Both the position numbers and the translations under genes were made by a program. This document shows, one piece after another, positions 34,274 to 45,025 of a DNA stretch of 64,000 bases (its first letter is position 1; every line of letters begins with the position of its first letter). Source of the stretch: Aureobasidium sp. EXF-3400 (Eukaryota; Ascomycota; Dothideomycetes; Dothideales; Saccotheciaceae); contig SWBL01000060.1 of the NCBI GenBank assembly GCA_024195585.1, positions 62,001 to 126,000 on the forward strand, in the 5' to 3' direction. The notes beneath the pieces are model-generated. The model did no database searches. It was not told the origin of the DNA and worked only from the letters and a program-made list of their open reading frames with translations.

Positions 34274-35124
34274 TCAACGCTGACCATTGCAAGGAGGACA
34301 CTCGCAATCACCCACACGGCCCTCGATCAGCCACTTCAGATGCTTGACAAACTTTGCAGCAGAGTTGAAGTCCAAACCAGAGGGATGACCCCAGAGATGC
34401 AGATCTCCAGCGCGGTTTGTGGTGTTGCTGCGGACTCTGTGCATCAAGGCGTAACCTGCAGGCAGACTCTTCATGATGTCGGTGGGGTTGCTGAAGATGT
34501 GGGTGCCTGATGCTTTCTCAGAGGTGTCGTCGTCGTTGGGGTCGTAGAAGATGCGCTCGGTTGTGTGGCCTGTGTGTTGGTGTTAGCTCGTTTGGAATAG
34601 CTGTAGAAATGCAGAGTAGGGTTGAGAAAGAAAGGGGTGGGTATTGAGAGGAGTGGGGTTAGTAGTTTTTCTGTGGATGGAGCTTTGGTTCTTGATGATA
34701 TTGTGTCTTTTCATAGCGTTGATAATCGTCATGCGTCGTCGTGAGAGAACGGGTGAATCGCAGGGTCAATGAAGAATAAAGTAAGAGGCAACTTACCAAA
34801 CACCTTCTCACACTCCTTCTCGATGGAGTTCAGATACCTTTCCATTCTGTCCTGTCCAGCAATAACATCTTCTACTCTCGTAGACCTCTTGGTCGCATCT
34901 CCGTCGCTGTTGTTTAACAGGTCCAATCTCCAGATTTTGACATCTTTGTCGTTGATGGTGGAAGTGTCGACATTGAGATCAGTTTCAAAGTTGCTCAGAA
35001 GGTAGGTGGTTTGGAGGGAGAATTGGTCGTGCCAGGGGGAGGTGCAGCCGACGTAGCAGTAGTGGAACCAGAGGCAGAAGGTGGTTTGATTCTCGACGGC
35101 GGTGGATTTTTGGGAGGAGGACAT
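34274..35124 (-). CDS. Short protein with Clr2 N-terminal-type silencing domain
   Basis: Two exons: 34797-35124 and 34274-34569, 207 aa. The 227-nt intron is the longest of this kind in the window; a hidden extra exon in it cannot be excluded. Exon 1 begins MSSSQKSTAVENQTTFCLWF and holds a helical segment QDRMERYLNSIEKECEKVFG. Exon 2 carries LWGHPSGLDFNSAAKFVKHL and ends near DCECPPCNGQR. The GHPSG...F.HL.WL...CxC.xC pattern is that of the N-terminal domain of Clr2, a fission-yeast SHREC subunit for heterochromatin silencing. Full Clr2 is about 540 aa. This protein lacks the C-terminal MBD-like and SH3 parts, so it may be a stand-alone relative rather than true Clr2. The gene lies next to gcn5, which may be chance. 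Confidence 0.72.
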
Positions 35125-35550
35125 GATGGTGTACAGGGTAGCTTGTTTGGAGTGGTTGCGAGGAAGGAAGCATGTCACGTGGAATGGTTGTTCTTATACC
35201 TGAGTGTCACTGTTCCGCTTAGTCGTGCGGATCACGATAGAAGACTACGGATCTACCATTGTCGAGGAAATGCAAGGCTGTCAATCACTAAGCTTTGGAT
35301 ACGCTTCCCGACGTCGAATGCACAAAGTTGGAGTGAGGACTGTATTCAGAGTAGTGTTTTAAATTCATGCTGGTGGGTTTTTTGGTCATGATACAAAGAC
35401 GAAAAGAAAACAATAAAGGGGGTATCGCAAGAAAAGAACAGAAAGCCAAAGCCAAAGACAATAAAGAGAGCGAATACAAACAAGACCACAACGCCAATTC
35501 ACAGCAAACCTCGTAGGAGGACACAAGAAGTATAAACAAGGTTATGCTTT
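35125..35550. other. Intergenic region, 426 bp
   Basis: It contains the leader of the Clr2-like gene and the 3' region of gcn5, both on the minus strand. No other feature is seen. Confidence 0.35.
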
Positions 35551-36822
35551 TCACTTGCCAACCTCTGCAAAGTGTTCCTGCTCAATGTAACTCCATTCGG
35601 GCACGTCTTTGACCTTCTTCCACAGTTCTTTTTCCAGCTTGATGGCAGCTTTGTGGTATGGAGTTTGCTCAGCATTGTAACGTCTGCAGTTGACACAGAT
35701 GAGAGTGGCATCTCTAATAAAGTCTTCGGGGGTTTCGTAAGCGTCATTCTCGAGTTTTTGTTCCATGGTGCTGAGATCCATGGGCTGTTTGATGACTTCG
35801 TAGTAGTCAAGTACTTCGTCTTTGTTGACGGGTTGAAGGAAGGGCCAGGCATGAGTGCTGTTCTGAAGGGCGGAGAGGAGATGCATGAGTTGGGAGTGGT
35901 TGGGATTGTGGCGGGGTTGACGGGCGAGAGCATCCATGTCCAGACTCCAGCCAGTCTCCTTGATGGCGGATATTGAAAGGGGGTCAATAGGTGGTAGAGG
36001 ATCGCCCTTCTTTATGCCCTTCCATTGAGCTGGTGGAGGGTGAACTTCAAAGGACTTTGAGACGGCCTTGATCTTTGCATGGACGGCGGCTTTCTGTTTG
36101 AGCAGCAGACGACCCGACTCAAGATAGCGAATCTTGGGGAGCATGCTGCACTGCATGATGGTGCCTCCCTCGTAATCCTTGATATAACCCATCCAGCGTG
36201 GACGTTCGAGGGTGATTTCCTTTGTGAAGCCTTGCTTTTTGAAGTAGCCGATAGCATAGTTGTCGGCGTAGGTCAGGAAGTGCATGACATCCGAGGTGGC
36301 CTTGACGTAATCTTTCAAATGCGACATGAGGTGTGCGCCGTAACCTTTGACTTGCTGATCGCTGCTTATAGCGCAGAAGACGATTTCGGCGAACTGGCGG
36401 CCCTTGAAGGGGCGGTAGGTGATGCCACCCACGACTTCCAGAGGCTTCTTGACGATGGCCATGGACAGATGAGTGCGGTCGTAGACGAGACGGGCAATGT
36501 AGTCCTTGGGCATCTTAGGCAGTTGTTTCTGGAAGATACATTTGAGACCGGTCAAGATGATGTAGCTCTCATGGTCGCCATCGTTGTTGACTGCTCGGAA
36601 CTCGATCTCGCCATTGCGCTCCTCGATGACGGCTGGTTTCTCGGGGAAGGGTACGATGCGCGGTGCTGTCGACTGGATGGCGTCTCCGGTGTCATTCGCC
36701 AGGGTGGGTGTGGGCGAGGTCGATGACTTGAAGCGCTTGCTGTCGGCCACAGACTCGTCGGGCGACTCGGCTTTGCGCTTGGCCGTCGACGTAGCCTCAT
36801 CCTTGACGACTGCTGGCGCCAT
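35551..36822 (-). CDS. gcn5: Histone acetyltransferase Gcn5 (SAGA/ADA catalytic subunit)
   Basis: Single exon, 423 aa (yeast Gcn5 is 439). Residues 1-65 are charged and contain a KRxxx nuclear-type patch. The HAT domain (about 70-240) contains the catalytic Glu in [19 protein letters not shown], whose QVKGYG loop binds acetyl-CoA, plus [19 protein letters not shown]. The C-terminal bromodomain (about 310-420) has [20 protein letters not shown] and [16 protein letters not shown], with the acetyl-lysine-binding Asn present. Gcn5 acetylates histone H3 and H2B as part of SAGA. All catalytic residues are present. It shares a 540-bp divergent region with the VIT-VWA gene. The ATG at 36822 sits in good context (GCGCCATGG-like in reverse), and no upstream in-frame exon is needed. 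Confidence 0.97.
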   Translation of the reverse strand: MAPAVVKDEATSTAKRKAESPDESVADSKRFKSSTSPTPTLANDTGDAIQSTAPRIVPFPEKPAVIEERNGEIEFRAVNNDGDHESYIILTGLKCIFQKQLPKMPKDYIARLVYDRTHLSMAIVKKPLEVVGGITYRPFKGRQFAEIVFCAISSDQQVKGYGAHLMSHLKDYVKATSDVMHFLTYADNYAIGYFKKQGFTKEITLERPRWMGYIKDYEGGTIMQCSMLPKIRYLESGRLLLKQKAAVHAKIKAVSKSFEVHPPPAQWKGIKKGDPLPPIDPLSISAIKETGWSLDMDALARQPRHNPNHSQLMHLLSALQNSTHAWPFLQPVNKDEVLDYYEVIKQPMDLSTMEQKLENDAYETPEDFIRDATLICVNCRRYNAEQTPYHKAAIKLEKELWKKVKDVPEWSYIEQEHFAEVGK

Positions 36823-37362
36823 GTTGCTTTGTCTCTGTCGCTGTCAGTCGTCGCGTCGCCGTCCGTCCTCCCTCGTCACTCGCATGTGAATGTCCCGAGC
36901 TCGGGCCTTCAGAACCATGTGGAGAAATCTCTTGGCATCGGGTGACTGCCAACTCCCGCACGCTTCGAGACACCGCAGATGCTTGTTTCCTCGCCGTCCA
37001 GTCTTAAACACTTGCCACCCAATCTTTGTTCATGGCGCCTCCGTATTCACTGGTCTTTATGAATCTCTAACTTGCGCAACTATGTCTTTCAGAAGCTCTC
37101 CATCATGTTTCGAGTCTAGGCAGCAATCCGTGACATCAAAAGTGACATGCTACAAAAGGCAGCTATCCGCAAACTACGTAGGTCTTGCTCTTCCTTTGTA
37201 CACGTCTTTCATTCGTACAGCTCTGATACAGCGAGCTTGGCAAGATCAGGCAGCAGACGCTCGCAACACTTCATCTCCCAACTCCTTCAAGCACATATAA
37301 ATATCTATCAAAACTCTCAAATCTTTCCATCCCATCTCATCTCCGATTGAGAGCCCAACATC
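36823..37362. promoter_or_regulatory. Divergent promoter of gcn5 and the VIT-VWA gene
   Basis: A 540-bp gap between two opposed start codons. A TATAAATA sequence at 37296-37303, 60 bp before the plus-strand ATG, is a good TATA-box candidate for the VIT-VWA gene. No comparable element is seen on the gcn5 side. Confidence 0.45.
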
Positions 37363-40143
37363 ATGTCTGTCTTTGGCAATCATATCTGTGGTTGTTACTA
37401 CACCACATCCTACTACAATCGCACCTACCTTCCTCAGGTCCACCTGAACTCTCATACCACCATCACCCCTCTCTACTACACCACCAAACTCTCCCAGACC
37501 TTCCACAACCCTTCCGGACTTCAACTTCCCGAGACCCGCTACACTTTTCCCTTGTACGATGGTGTAGCCGTCTCTTCCTTTACCTGTACCATCGGCGAAA
37601 AAGTCATCAAGGGCCATGTCGAGCAGAAGGAGCAGGCGCGCAAGACCTTCGATGCCGCCATCAGCAGAGGGGAAACCGCTGGTCTTCTGGAATCCCTCCC
37701 TACTGGCGTCTTCGGTGTCACTTTAGGAAACGTCCCTGTTGACGCCTCCATCCAAGTCGACATCACCTACGGAGGTGAACTCAAGCACGATGCTCAGATT
37801 GACGGCTTGCGCTACAATCTCCCAACCTCGATCGCTCCGCGTTACGGCAAATATCCAGGCGAGCTTCTGAAACTCGACTCAGCTATCAGTAAGGGCATGA
37901 AGATTACCGTCGACATCGACATGCAAGGCTCCACCGTTCGCAAAGTCCAGTGTCCTTCTGATCACTCCATCGGCCTGGACATCGGCACCCTCTCTGCCAC
38001 CACTGAGCGCACCTCCGACATGTCAAAGGCATCAGTCTCGTTGACCCATAACACAACCGAGCTTGGATCCGACTTTGTCTTGCAAATCTTGATCGACGAC
38101 ATTGGCTCTCCGAAAGCCATCCTCGAGAAGCACTCCATACCTGGTCGCGAAGCTCTTATGGCAACATTTGTACCGCGCTTCAATCTCGAGCCAATCAGAC
38201 CGGAAATCATCTTCATCGCCGATCAGAGTGGCAGTATGCGAGGCAGCAAGAATACTGCCCTTGTTGCTGCTCTGAAGACGTTCCTCAAGTCTTTGCCATC
38301 TGGAGTCCGCTTCAACATCTGCGCTTTCGGATCACGCCATACGTTCCTTTGGGAAAAGAGCGTTCCGTACAACCAGGAAAACTATACTCATGCTCTACAC
38401 TTTGTCCAGGGCTTCACCGCCAGCTACGGTGGCACGGAATTGTTGCAACCCATCGAGGCCGCATTCGAATCGCACCTTTCTGATATGCCCCTCGAGCTCT
38501 TTGTCCTCACTGATGGCGAGATACATGCAGAATCTCAGCTCTTTGATCATGTCAACAATCAGATACACGAGAGGAAAGTTGATGCTCGTTGCTTCGTGCT
38601 CGGTGTTGGCCGTGATGTCTCACACACTTTGGTTGAAGGTCTTGCTCGCGCTGGCAACGGCATCTCTCAATTCATCACTGACGACGAGGTCATGGATTTC
38701 AAGGTTGTCCGTATGCTCAAAGCCGCTTTGTATCCCCACGTCAAGGACTACCGTCTGGAGATAAAGTATGAGGAGACCGAGGACTTCGAAATGGTTGAAA
38801 GCCCGGCCCCCAAGCAGGCGGTAGATGCTCCTTCAAACCAGCCAAAGCCGTCCATCTCATTGTTCGACCAGTCTGTTGACCTCAGTGACACTCCTGATGA
38901 GAATACTGATCGCTATGCCCATCTTCCTAACATTGCTGTACCTGAGTCTATCCAGGCTCCTCATGTTATCCCCCCTCTACTACCTTTCAGCCGCACTACT
39001 GTGTATCTCCTCCTGCAGGACATCAAACAGACTCCCAAGTCTGTCATTCTTCATGGTACTTGCTCTGATGGCCCCCTGATGCTGGAAATACCGCTCAAGA
39101 GAATGGATAACCCCGACTACACTATCAACGTCCTCTCGGCCAAGAAGGCCATCCAAGAGCTTGAAGAAGGCAGAGGCTGGTTGACATCCGCAAAGGAGGG
39201 TACCGAACTGGTCAAGGACAAACACTCCTCCCGCTTCGATGAAATAGTTGAGAGAGAAGCCGTCCGTCTCGGTCTTGACTACCAAGTCGCCAACAAATGG
39301 TGCTCTTTCGTTGCTGTCGAACCCGGCAAGAATGCTGAGCGCGTCAGTGAAGACAAAATCCAAATGGACACTGACCTACAGATCGCTCATGGCTATCCAG
39401 AAGGCATCGTCAAGCGCTGCCGTGGAGCGCCGTCGTCCCCCGCGTTCTTTCAGCCAGACAGTTCAAGCCATCATCGTAGTTCATTCGTAGGTCGTGGCGG
39501 AGGTCGTGGTGGAGGTCGTGGTAGTGCTATGCTCGCGATGGCCCAGATGTCTCCACCAGCAATTCCAGCTCAGCGCCGGGCCGTTATGACCTTACCTCCA
39601 CCATCGGCTTCGAGGCCTCAGGCGTCTATCAGGCGCGAACAGCTGAGAGAGCTTGCTGCTCGCAATGAGGCTCCTCCTCTTCCTGCTGCATGTGCACCCG
39701 CAGCTCCCTCATTCGCCCGAGCAGCTGGTCCCGTCGCATATAAAGCTTGTTCTCCATTTGATTACGCTTACCCGGCATCTCATGAAGGTCCTTCCCCTGT
39801 CAGTCACGCTCCTTCTGATACTGAAGACGCTCCTGCCATTCCTATCGACAATACCTTGGCAGCCGTTCGCGCAATCGTCGATCTTCAGTGCTTCGATGGT
39901 CACTGGAACTGGACCGAGGGTCTCCGTAACTTCTTCGCCTCTGCGATCACCAAGATGACGAACTCTGGGTTCCAGGAAACTCCGATGCTGGCCACTGTGT
40001 TGGTACTTGCATGGCTGAAGACCTCGGCAAATGAGTACAGTGATCTCTGGGATATGGTTGCTGACAAGGGCAATGAGTGGCTTTTGACACAGGAAAACTT
40101 CGATCTGCTCATGAGTACTGCCATGAGCGCTCTTGCTGCTTAG
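37363..40143 (+). CDS. VIT and von Willebrand factor A domain protein
   Basis: Single exon, 926 aa. A VIT domain (about 25-150) includes YTFPLYDGVAVSSFTCTIGE and KEQARKTFDAAISRGETAGLLE. A VWA domain (about 280-455) begins EIIFIADQSGSM; its MIDAS metal site DxSxS is D287, S289 and S291. The Thr of TDG is in VLTDGEIHAE. A third region (about 540-650) is less clear. Residues about 710-720 hold a short RGGGRGGG run, and the last 90 residues form a separate helical domain ending in LLMSTAMSALAA. There is no signal peptide, so the protein is probably cytosolic. Such proteins resemble inter-alpha-trypsin inhibitor heavy chains and PARP4 in plan but have no known enzyme activity. The function in fungi is largely unknown. 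Confidence 0.9.
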   Translation: MSVFGNHICGCYYTTSYYNRTYLPQVHLNSHTTITPLYYTTKLSQTFHNPSGLQLPETRYTFPLYDGVAVSSFTCTIGEKVIKGHVEQKEQARKTFDAAISRGETAGLLESLPTGVFGVTLGNVPVDASIQVDITYGGELKHDAQIDGLRYNLPTSIAPRYGKYPGELLKLDSAISKGMKITVDIDMQGSTVRKVQCPSDHSIGLDIGTLSATTERTSDMSKASVSLTHNTTELGSDFVLQILIDDIGSPKAILEKHSIPGREALMATFVPRFNLEPIRPEIIFIADQSGSMRGSKNTALVAALKTFLKSLPSGVRFNICAFGSRHTFLWEKSVPYNQENYTHALHFVQGFTASYGGTELLQPIEAAFESHLSDMPLELFVLTDGEIHAESQLFDHVNNQIHERKVDARCFVLGVGRDVSHTLVEGLARAGNGISQFITDDEVMDFKVVRMLKAALYPHVKDYRLEIKYEETEDFEMVESPAPKQAVDAPSNQPKPSISLFDQSVDLSDTPDENTDRYAHLPNIAVPESIQAPHVIPPLLPFSRTTVYLLLQDIKQTPKSVILHGTCSDGPLMLEIPLKRMDNPDYTINVLSAKKAIQELEEGRGWLTSAKEGTELVKDKHSSRFDEIVEREAVRLGLDYQVANKWCSFVAVEPGKNAERVSEDKIQMDTDLQIAHGYPEGIVKRCRGAPSSPAFFQPDSSSHHRSSFVGRGGGRGGGRGSAMLAMAQMSPPAIPAQRRAVMTLPPPSASRPQASIRREQLRELAARNEAPPLPAACAPAAPSFARAAGPVAYKACSPFDYAYPASHEGPSPVSHAPSDTEDAPAIPIDNTLAAVRAIVDLQCFDGHWNWTEGLRNFFASAITKMTNSGFQETPMLATVLVLAWLKTSANEYSDLWDMVADKGNEWLLTQENFDLLMSTAMSALAA

Positions 40144-40528
40144 ACTCGAGATATGGGAAGCTTTGTGCCTTATCACAAGGTGTAAACCAAGGACGGAAAT
40201 TGAGGAAGGAGGAAGATGATCATTCTCACTGATGATGGTTAATGGAAAAGATTTTTTGTGCTTCTCTACGGAAGCAGAAGATGAGGCCGACGAAGACAGA
40301 AAAAAAAGTGCTTTGGACTTGTAATATTAGATAGCTTGCGAAATAGGTATCTACGATTCAGCTTTGAACAGATTTGGAAGACTGCAGAGTAGCCGGTGAC
40401 TATGAAAAACTTAGCCAAACAAAGCGGTCGGTCTTAGCTAGAACACCAAATAAAAGTCTACTGCGCTGACAAAAGTTCCCAACGAAATTCATGATCAAAT
40501 GATTGACAACAAATGTTTCCTCCAACCC
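40144..40528. other. Intergenic region
   Basis: The 3' region of the VIT-VWA gene. AT-rich, with no second gene seen. Confidence 0.35.
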
Positions 40529-40774
40529 CTAGAAACCACGACACCCATTTGTGGGTTCGTAACTTGTGCTACGGCCATTCGTTTTTGGTCTAATAATATA
40601 GTCGCGCGGCTTTCTCCCATCGATGATCAGAGTGTGGTAAAGCTTCTGTTGTGACAAATGGTGAAGAGCATACGAAGCCCTTCCCGGTTGAACGCGTGCA
40701 GCCACGGAGCTGTATCGAATAATGACCTGCCAGATATCCAGAGGAAGCTCGACTTTTGAGCCAGCTGAGGCCAT
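40529..40774 (-). pseudogene. Short F-box-like open frame, possible remnant
   Basis: An 81-codon frame begins MASAGSKVELPLDIWQVIIR and continues SSVAARVQPGRASYALHHLS. The LPLDIWQVII start is typical of the F-box of large fungal F-box proteins. After about residue 50 the sequence has no family character, and no LRR-like body follows downstream. A broken copy of an F-box gene like the one at 41186-42526 is the simplest reading. A genuine short F-box protein or a spliced gene is possible. Confidence 0.35.
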
Positions 40775-41185
40775 TCTGGCGCTTGATCTCTACCCAGAAA
40801 GATGGTATCGATCAGGCAGTAGAATGATACGAAATTCAGAAATCGACAGACTAATTTGATAATGGAATGTCAATGAAGGTTCAGTCGATACATGGCGATC
40901 AAGATCCGCTCAAAACAGACATAGAAACGGAAGAAACGCATCACACATATTCTCCCGCTATGCGCCTGCCTTGTTACGCGCTTTCTGATCACTTGCATCT
41001 GCATGTGTTTACCTGCCAAGACGACGCTGATTTGACGATCCTGTCACTCCCTGGTCCTTTCCTCATTGTAAGAAGTGGCGAGCCAAGAAATGAACGAACA
41101 CGTTCAACCAAAGATTGCCTATTCTTTGAACGAGGATAACTATGTTGAACATCAAGGCAGAAAGTATTTTGCGTAATGTGACTTT
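40775..41185. other. Intergenic region, 411 bp
   Basis: A short plus-strand frame lies here (90 codons) without protein likeness. Nothing else is seen. Confidence 0.3.
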
Positions 41186-42526
41186 TCAGGACCAGGTCTC
41201 CGTGGACTGTCGGTACCAGTCGTGCTGTACCACATGTACACCTTTGCTCTCGAGATCCTCCAAGGCATATTCAGCATGACAACATTTGACCAAGAAAGGC
41301 TTCTCTCCATCTCCAGCGAGCGTGAGTTGACGTAGTTCAGGAAACCGTCCTTCTTTTTGCATTGCGAGAGTCGAAAGTTCGTCAAACAGTTGATGAGCTG
41401 GATCAGATTCTAAACAAGCATCTGCATCGAGGCCAGAGTGAGCGGCTCTGGAGTGCCAGGAAATGTATGAGGTGAATTTGAGCTCAAGGTCTTCCAAGCT
41501 GGGAGGTAAGTTGGTATAGAATGGCCTGTCAGACCTCGATCGTGAGAGCCCACTTGATTGCATGATCAACTCAACGGGAGCAGTGAGATGTGATAGTTTA
41601 GTAAAGGGTCGGAAGAGCTCTCCAGTTCTAAAAGGTAATATCCAGTGTCTATCCAATCCAAGGTCAAATTGTATCTCTTGTAGCGTGGATCTCAAGGGCG
41701 CAAGAACTTGTAACGATAGGTCTACGGCATCCGAAATGTCACCCGTTCGCCTTAGAATGGTACGCCAATATGGCTCGCACTTTGAACGCGCAGGCGCATA
41801 GATCAATCTTCCCAAGTTCTTCGGCCATTGAAACAACGGAGATATCTGTTGAGTGAAAGGGCCACATTCTAGAAGCCTGAGATCTCGTACATTTGAGACG
41901 GCATGTTTGTCATGGAGAGCATCCGGTATTGGGCCAGGGTATCGAAAAGCAGGTTGATCCGGGCTAAGCAGATTCCGTATCACCAGAGTGTCGAGAGTGG
42001 GTAGGCTGAAGACCCTGAAGATGTCCTCCCAAGAGTATCGATGAGGTAGTGAGAAGTCAAGAGAGGTCAGGGGTGAAGATACGTTCTTGAGCATGGCTGT
42101 GGCCACCTTGAGGGATCTGAGACTAAAATGGAAGTTGTCCAGATGATGACATTCACATAAGAGTATTGCAGTCTTGAAACTGAGATGATGCTCGACTGGC
42201 TTTTCCCTCCCAACCAGTGCGTTCTCGCCGTCTTTGCCCACGTATTCGCTTAGCCAATGAAGCTCAATGGATCTGATCATCCGTCTCCAGTCGACCTGAT
42301 GCTTGCTCAGCAAGTCGTAAAATGCATGTGGTCTGTGAATGACGCCCATTGAATTGCCCTCCTGGCTGGTTGGATGTTTTGATCTGACTGTTCGAAGCAA
42401 CAACTTACGAGCTTCTGTGCAGAACAGAGGGGAAACGCGCGAGAGGGTAACCAAGCTCTCTTGAGAGCAATGCCTCATGACCTCCACCCAGATTTCTTGC
42501 GGAAATGTATTCTCATGGCGGTCCAT
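41186..42526 (-). CDS. F-box-like/leucine-rich-repeat-type protein
   Basis: 446 aa from the ATG at 42524-42526, reading MDRHENTFPQEIWVEVMRHC. The frame is open further upstream, but that part looks like untranslated sequence. Residues 8-50 are F-box-like (FPQEIWVEVMRHCSQESLVT, then LSRVSPLFCTEARKLLLRTV). The remaining 390 residues contain irregular leucine-rich segments such as LTSLDFSLPHRYSWEDIFRV and VRDLRLLECG. F-box proteins act as substrate adaptors of SCF ubiquitin ligases. The target cannot be guessed. The start codon lies 143 bp after the stop of the Zn2Cys6 regulator on the same strand, so it may depend on a separate promoter or on read-through. No intron is needed. Confidence 0.72.
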   Translation of the reverse strand: MDRHENTFPQEIWVEVMRHCSQESLVTLSRVSPLFCTEARKLLLRTVRSKHPTSQEGNSMGVIHRPHAFYDLLSKHQVDWRRMIRSIELHWLSEYVGKDGENALVGREKPVEHHLSFKTAILLCECHHLDNFHFSLRSLKVATAMLKNVSSPLTSLDFSLPHRYSWEDIFRVFSLPTLDTLVIRNLLSPDQPAFRYPGPIPDALHDKHAVSNVRDLRLLECGPFTQQISPLFQWPKNLGRLIYAPARSKCEPYWRTILRRTGDISDAVDLSLQVLAPLRSTLQEIQFDLGLDRHWILPFRTGELFRPFTKLSHLTAPVELIMQSSGLSRSRSDRPFYTNLPPSLEDLELKFTSYISWHSRAAHSGLDADACLESDPAHQLFDELSTLAMQKEGRFPELRQLTLAGDGEKPFLVKCCHAEYALEDLESKGVHVVQHDWYRQSTETWS

Positions 42527-42669
42527 GATAGTTCTCGTCGGGGGATATCTGGACGGAAGGACGCCAGTGAGCTTGCCTTTCCAGGACAGAAACAGCTCGG
42601 TCGAGGCTTGTGCTGAATGTGGGGTGCCGGTTTCTTCCGGACCGCAGTTGCCTTCTGTAAGACGATATG

Positions 42670-44733
42670 CTATTGCATTACAACATCGTACCAATAGATT
42701 GTCTCTTGTCGCTGATTATCATCAAGCAAAGCCCAGACCTTTTGCACAATGTTGAGCAGCTTAGGCAGCCTATCGCCTGGTATGAACTGCTGGGATTCGT
42801 ATAATCGCTTGACTACAAACTCGCGTGCACCGGAAATGCGAAGATTCCTCTCCAGCTCGTCCGGATCCATGCTCAATGGTAGTTCACAGGCCGTAGCCAA
42901 GTTGTCCAGTAGCGAAGTTCCTGGCGGGCTACCGCTGATGATGGATGGGGAGCCTGACCGCAAACCGAGCTCACTTGAAGTAGAGAGCAACAAAACAGTC
43001 TGGAACGGGGTCGTGCTGGACGAGTTCGGTATGGAGGACAGAGTGTCGATAATGTGCATTGCCATTGACAAACAGTGTCGTTCCATCGTAGAATCTGTAA
43101 CTGGCATTTCATCTTGACCCGCACTGTTTCTCAAGCGTTTGACAAGGACATCCGGAAAGACACGGTAGATTTGCAGCAAAGCAGTCTGGTGGTTGCACTC
43201 TGCCATCTTCACAAGATGCTCTAAAGGCGTTAGTGGGTCTTTTGGGTCTTCGATATCGTCGATACTGGGTATAGCCTGCGTATATACGCGCTCTTCAAGT
43301 ATTGCAGCTTCCTCCATGAGACTTTGGATAGCATCTAGGTATTTCCGAGAGGCGAAGGCATGGCTCCTGGCTAATTTTCGTTGCCTTCTGACAAGTTGTA
43401 TCACCTCCAAAAGGGCGCTGCTTATTGAGTTTGCCACACCCGTGAATGGGTGAGGATATATGCGAGTCTTGGTTTCGGCGCCTAGAATTTGCATAGGGAT
43501 TGATGGAAGACAATAGAACTCATCGGTACAGGCAAAAAATACCTATGAAGCGAGATTCAGTCAGCTCGAGCCACGGAACAGTTGAATCGGCTTGCCATCC
43601 GCCATACTAACTCATGAAAGCTATTCAAGGCGGACCATTCAGGGATGAATCATAGCACAGACATCGGACACATACCTCGCAGTAAACCTGTAGCCCCCAA
43701 AAGAAGCGAAGCTCGCGATCCTGTAGTTGAGAAATCCTGGATGTATCTTCCGTTGCTTCGTGCTGAAGGATATCACGAAGCATTTCCAAGGCCTTAAACG
43801 AAGATGGCACATCTTGACTGTACATGAAACTTATACTCAGCAACACCAGAGCAAACAAATACTTAGAGCCGTGCCTCTGGCTCTCAGGTACTTGCTCGAG
43901 CTGTTCCTGCGTCCGCCTTTGCAGGAAGAACACTTCAGTACAACGTGACGGTTCGTCTTTTGCATGAAACACAGCTGCAAGACTTTGAATAGAGCTAACC
44001 AGATACTCAGCAGAACTTTGCTTACTGCGATACCAGACTTGTGCTACGAGATGATGGAAGGGATTCTTGCCGCCGTCATAGCAAGAGAATATCGGAGCTA
44101 CTTTCTGGAAGTAGAAATCCATCAGAGCATTACGTCGATCTGTGCTCAAGTCGAAATCAGCTGGAATGGATCCATATTGAGTCGGCACAGAAATTTCGGC
44201 AACAGGATCGGTTGCAAAATGAGTAGATGACTGCTCGTGCCATGCCAAAGGCGTAATCTCAGGTGGACCAGGCATCTGATAGATACAAGCCATGTCATCC
44301 GGGGCGGCTGTCATCCCGATTGCAGATGTAGATGCAAATTGCTCATCCCATTGAGCGAGTTCAGTCAGCACTGTCGACGCATTCATGAACTGCGGCAGTT
44401 CAAGAGACCCCAAGACCATGTCATTCGGTTCGAGATGCTCAGAAAATGTACTGTCAGGAATGTGAATGGCCTGATCCTTCGACTGATCTGCGATCGCCCG
44501 TTTGGCAATGAATTTAGATCTGCCAGCAGTATTGTTACGCCATTCAAGCTTCTTGCCGTACGTGCACGAAGATTGACGTTTGCTACATCTCGTACAGGTC
44601 GGCTTTGACTCGTCGCACTTGACCTGAGTGGGGTTGTTAGCCCAATTCTCCGCGCTCTCCAAGTAACATGAAGACAAACATGTCTGGCCCTGCATTCATG
44701 GCAGCCTGTAGCAGAGCGTATTCCTCTTCGCAT
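42670..44733 (-). CDS. Zn2Cys6 transcription factor
   Basis: Three exons: 44680-44733, 43676-44623, 42670-43542, 624 aa. The first intron (44624-44679) falls inside the zinc cluster after residue 18, with a GGCTAAC branch site. The joined cluster has C11, C14, C21, C28, C31 and C38 (CHEC then a C-x6-C-x2-C-x6-C order), the canonical C6 spacing. The region after the cluster is basic. The body reads like a fungal_trans_2 type protein, with MDFYFQKVAPIFSCYDGGKN. The second intron (43543-43675) is 133 nt and joins VYCE to VFFACTDEFYC. Exon 3 has helical segments such as SALLEVIQLVRRQRKLARSH. It is encoded beside a 2OG oxygenase and a permease, which it may control. That is an inference from position. 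Confidence 0.86.
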
Positions 44734-45025
44734 CCTGCAGCCTGTGTCTCATCGATCGTTAAACGATTGAATCGTTCAGAATTGAGAGCGAGATGGCCAG
44801 GCTCGCAGTCGCGCGCAACAGGGGGCTAGGGTGCAACATCACGGCACATATAGTCTCGAGTCTGTGCCAGAGATAACGCAAACTGTCGAGCGGTTTCGGA
44901 GTTTACTCAGCTCAATGCCACAAAGTAATCGATCTTTTGCCAAGACTTGTGGAGGTGGTTGCTTCGGGAGAAACCGCGATGTTGATTTCATGCTGCTACC
45001 TTACAAAGTCTACTTTTTGTAACCA

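Noticed and set aside
36079..36726. 215-codon plus-strand frame over gcn5
   Set aside because: It is a shadow of the HAT domain on the other strand, where all catalytic motifs lie.
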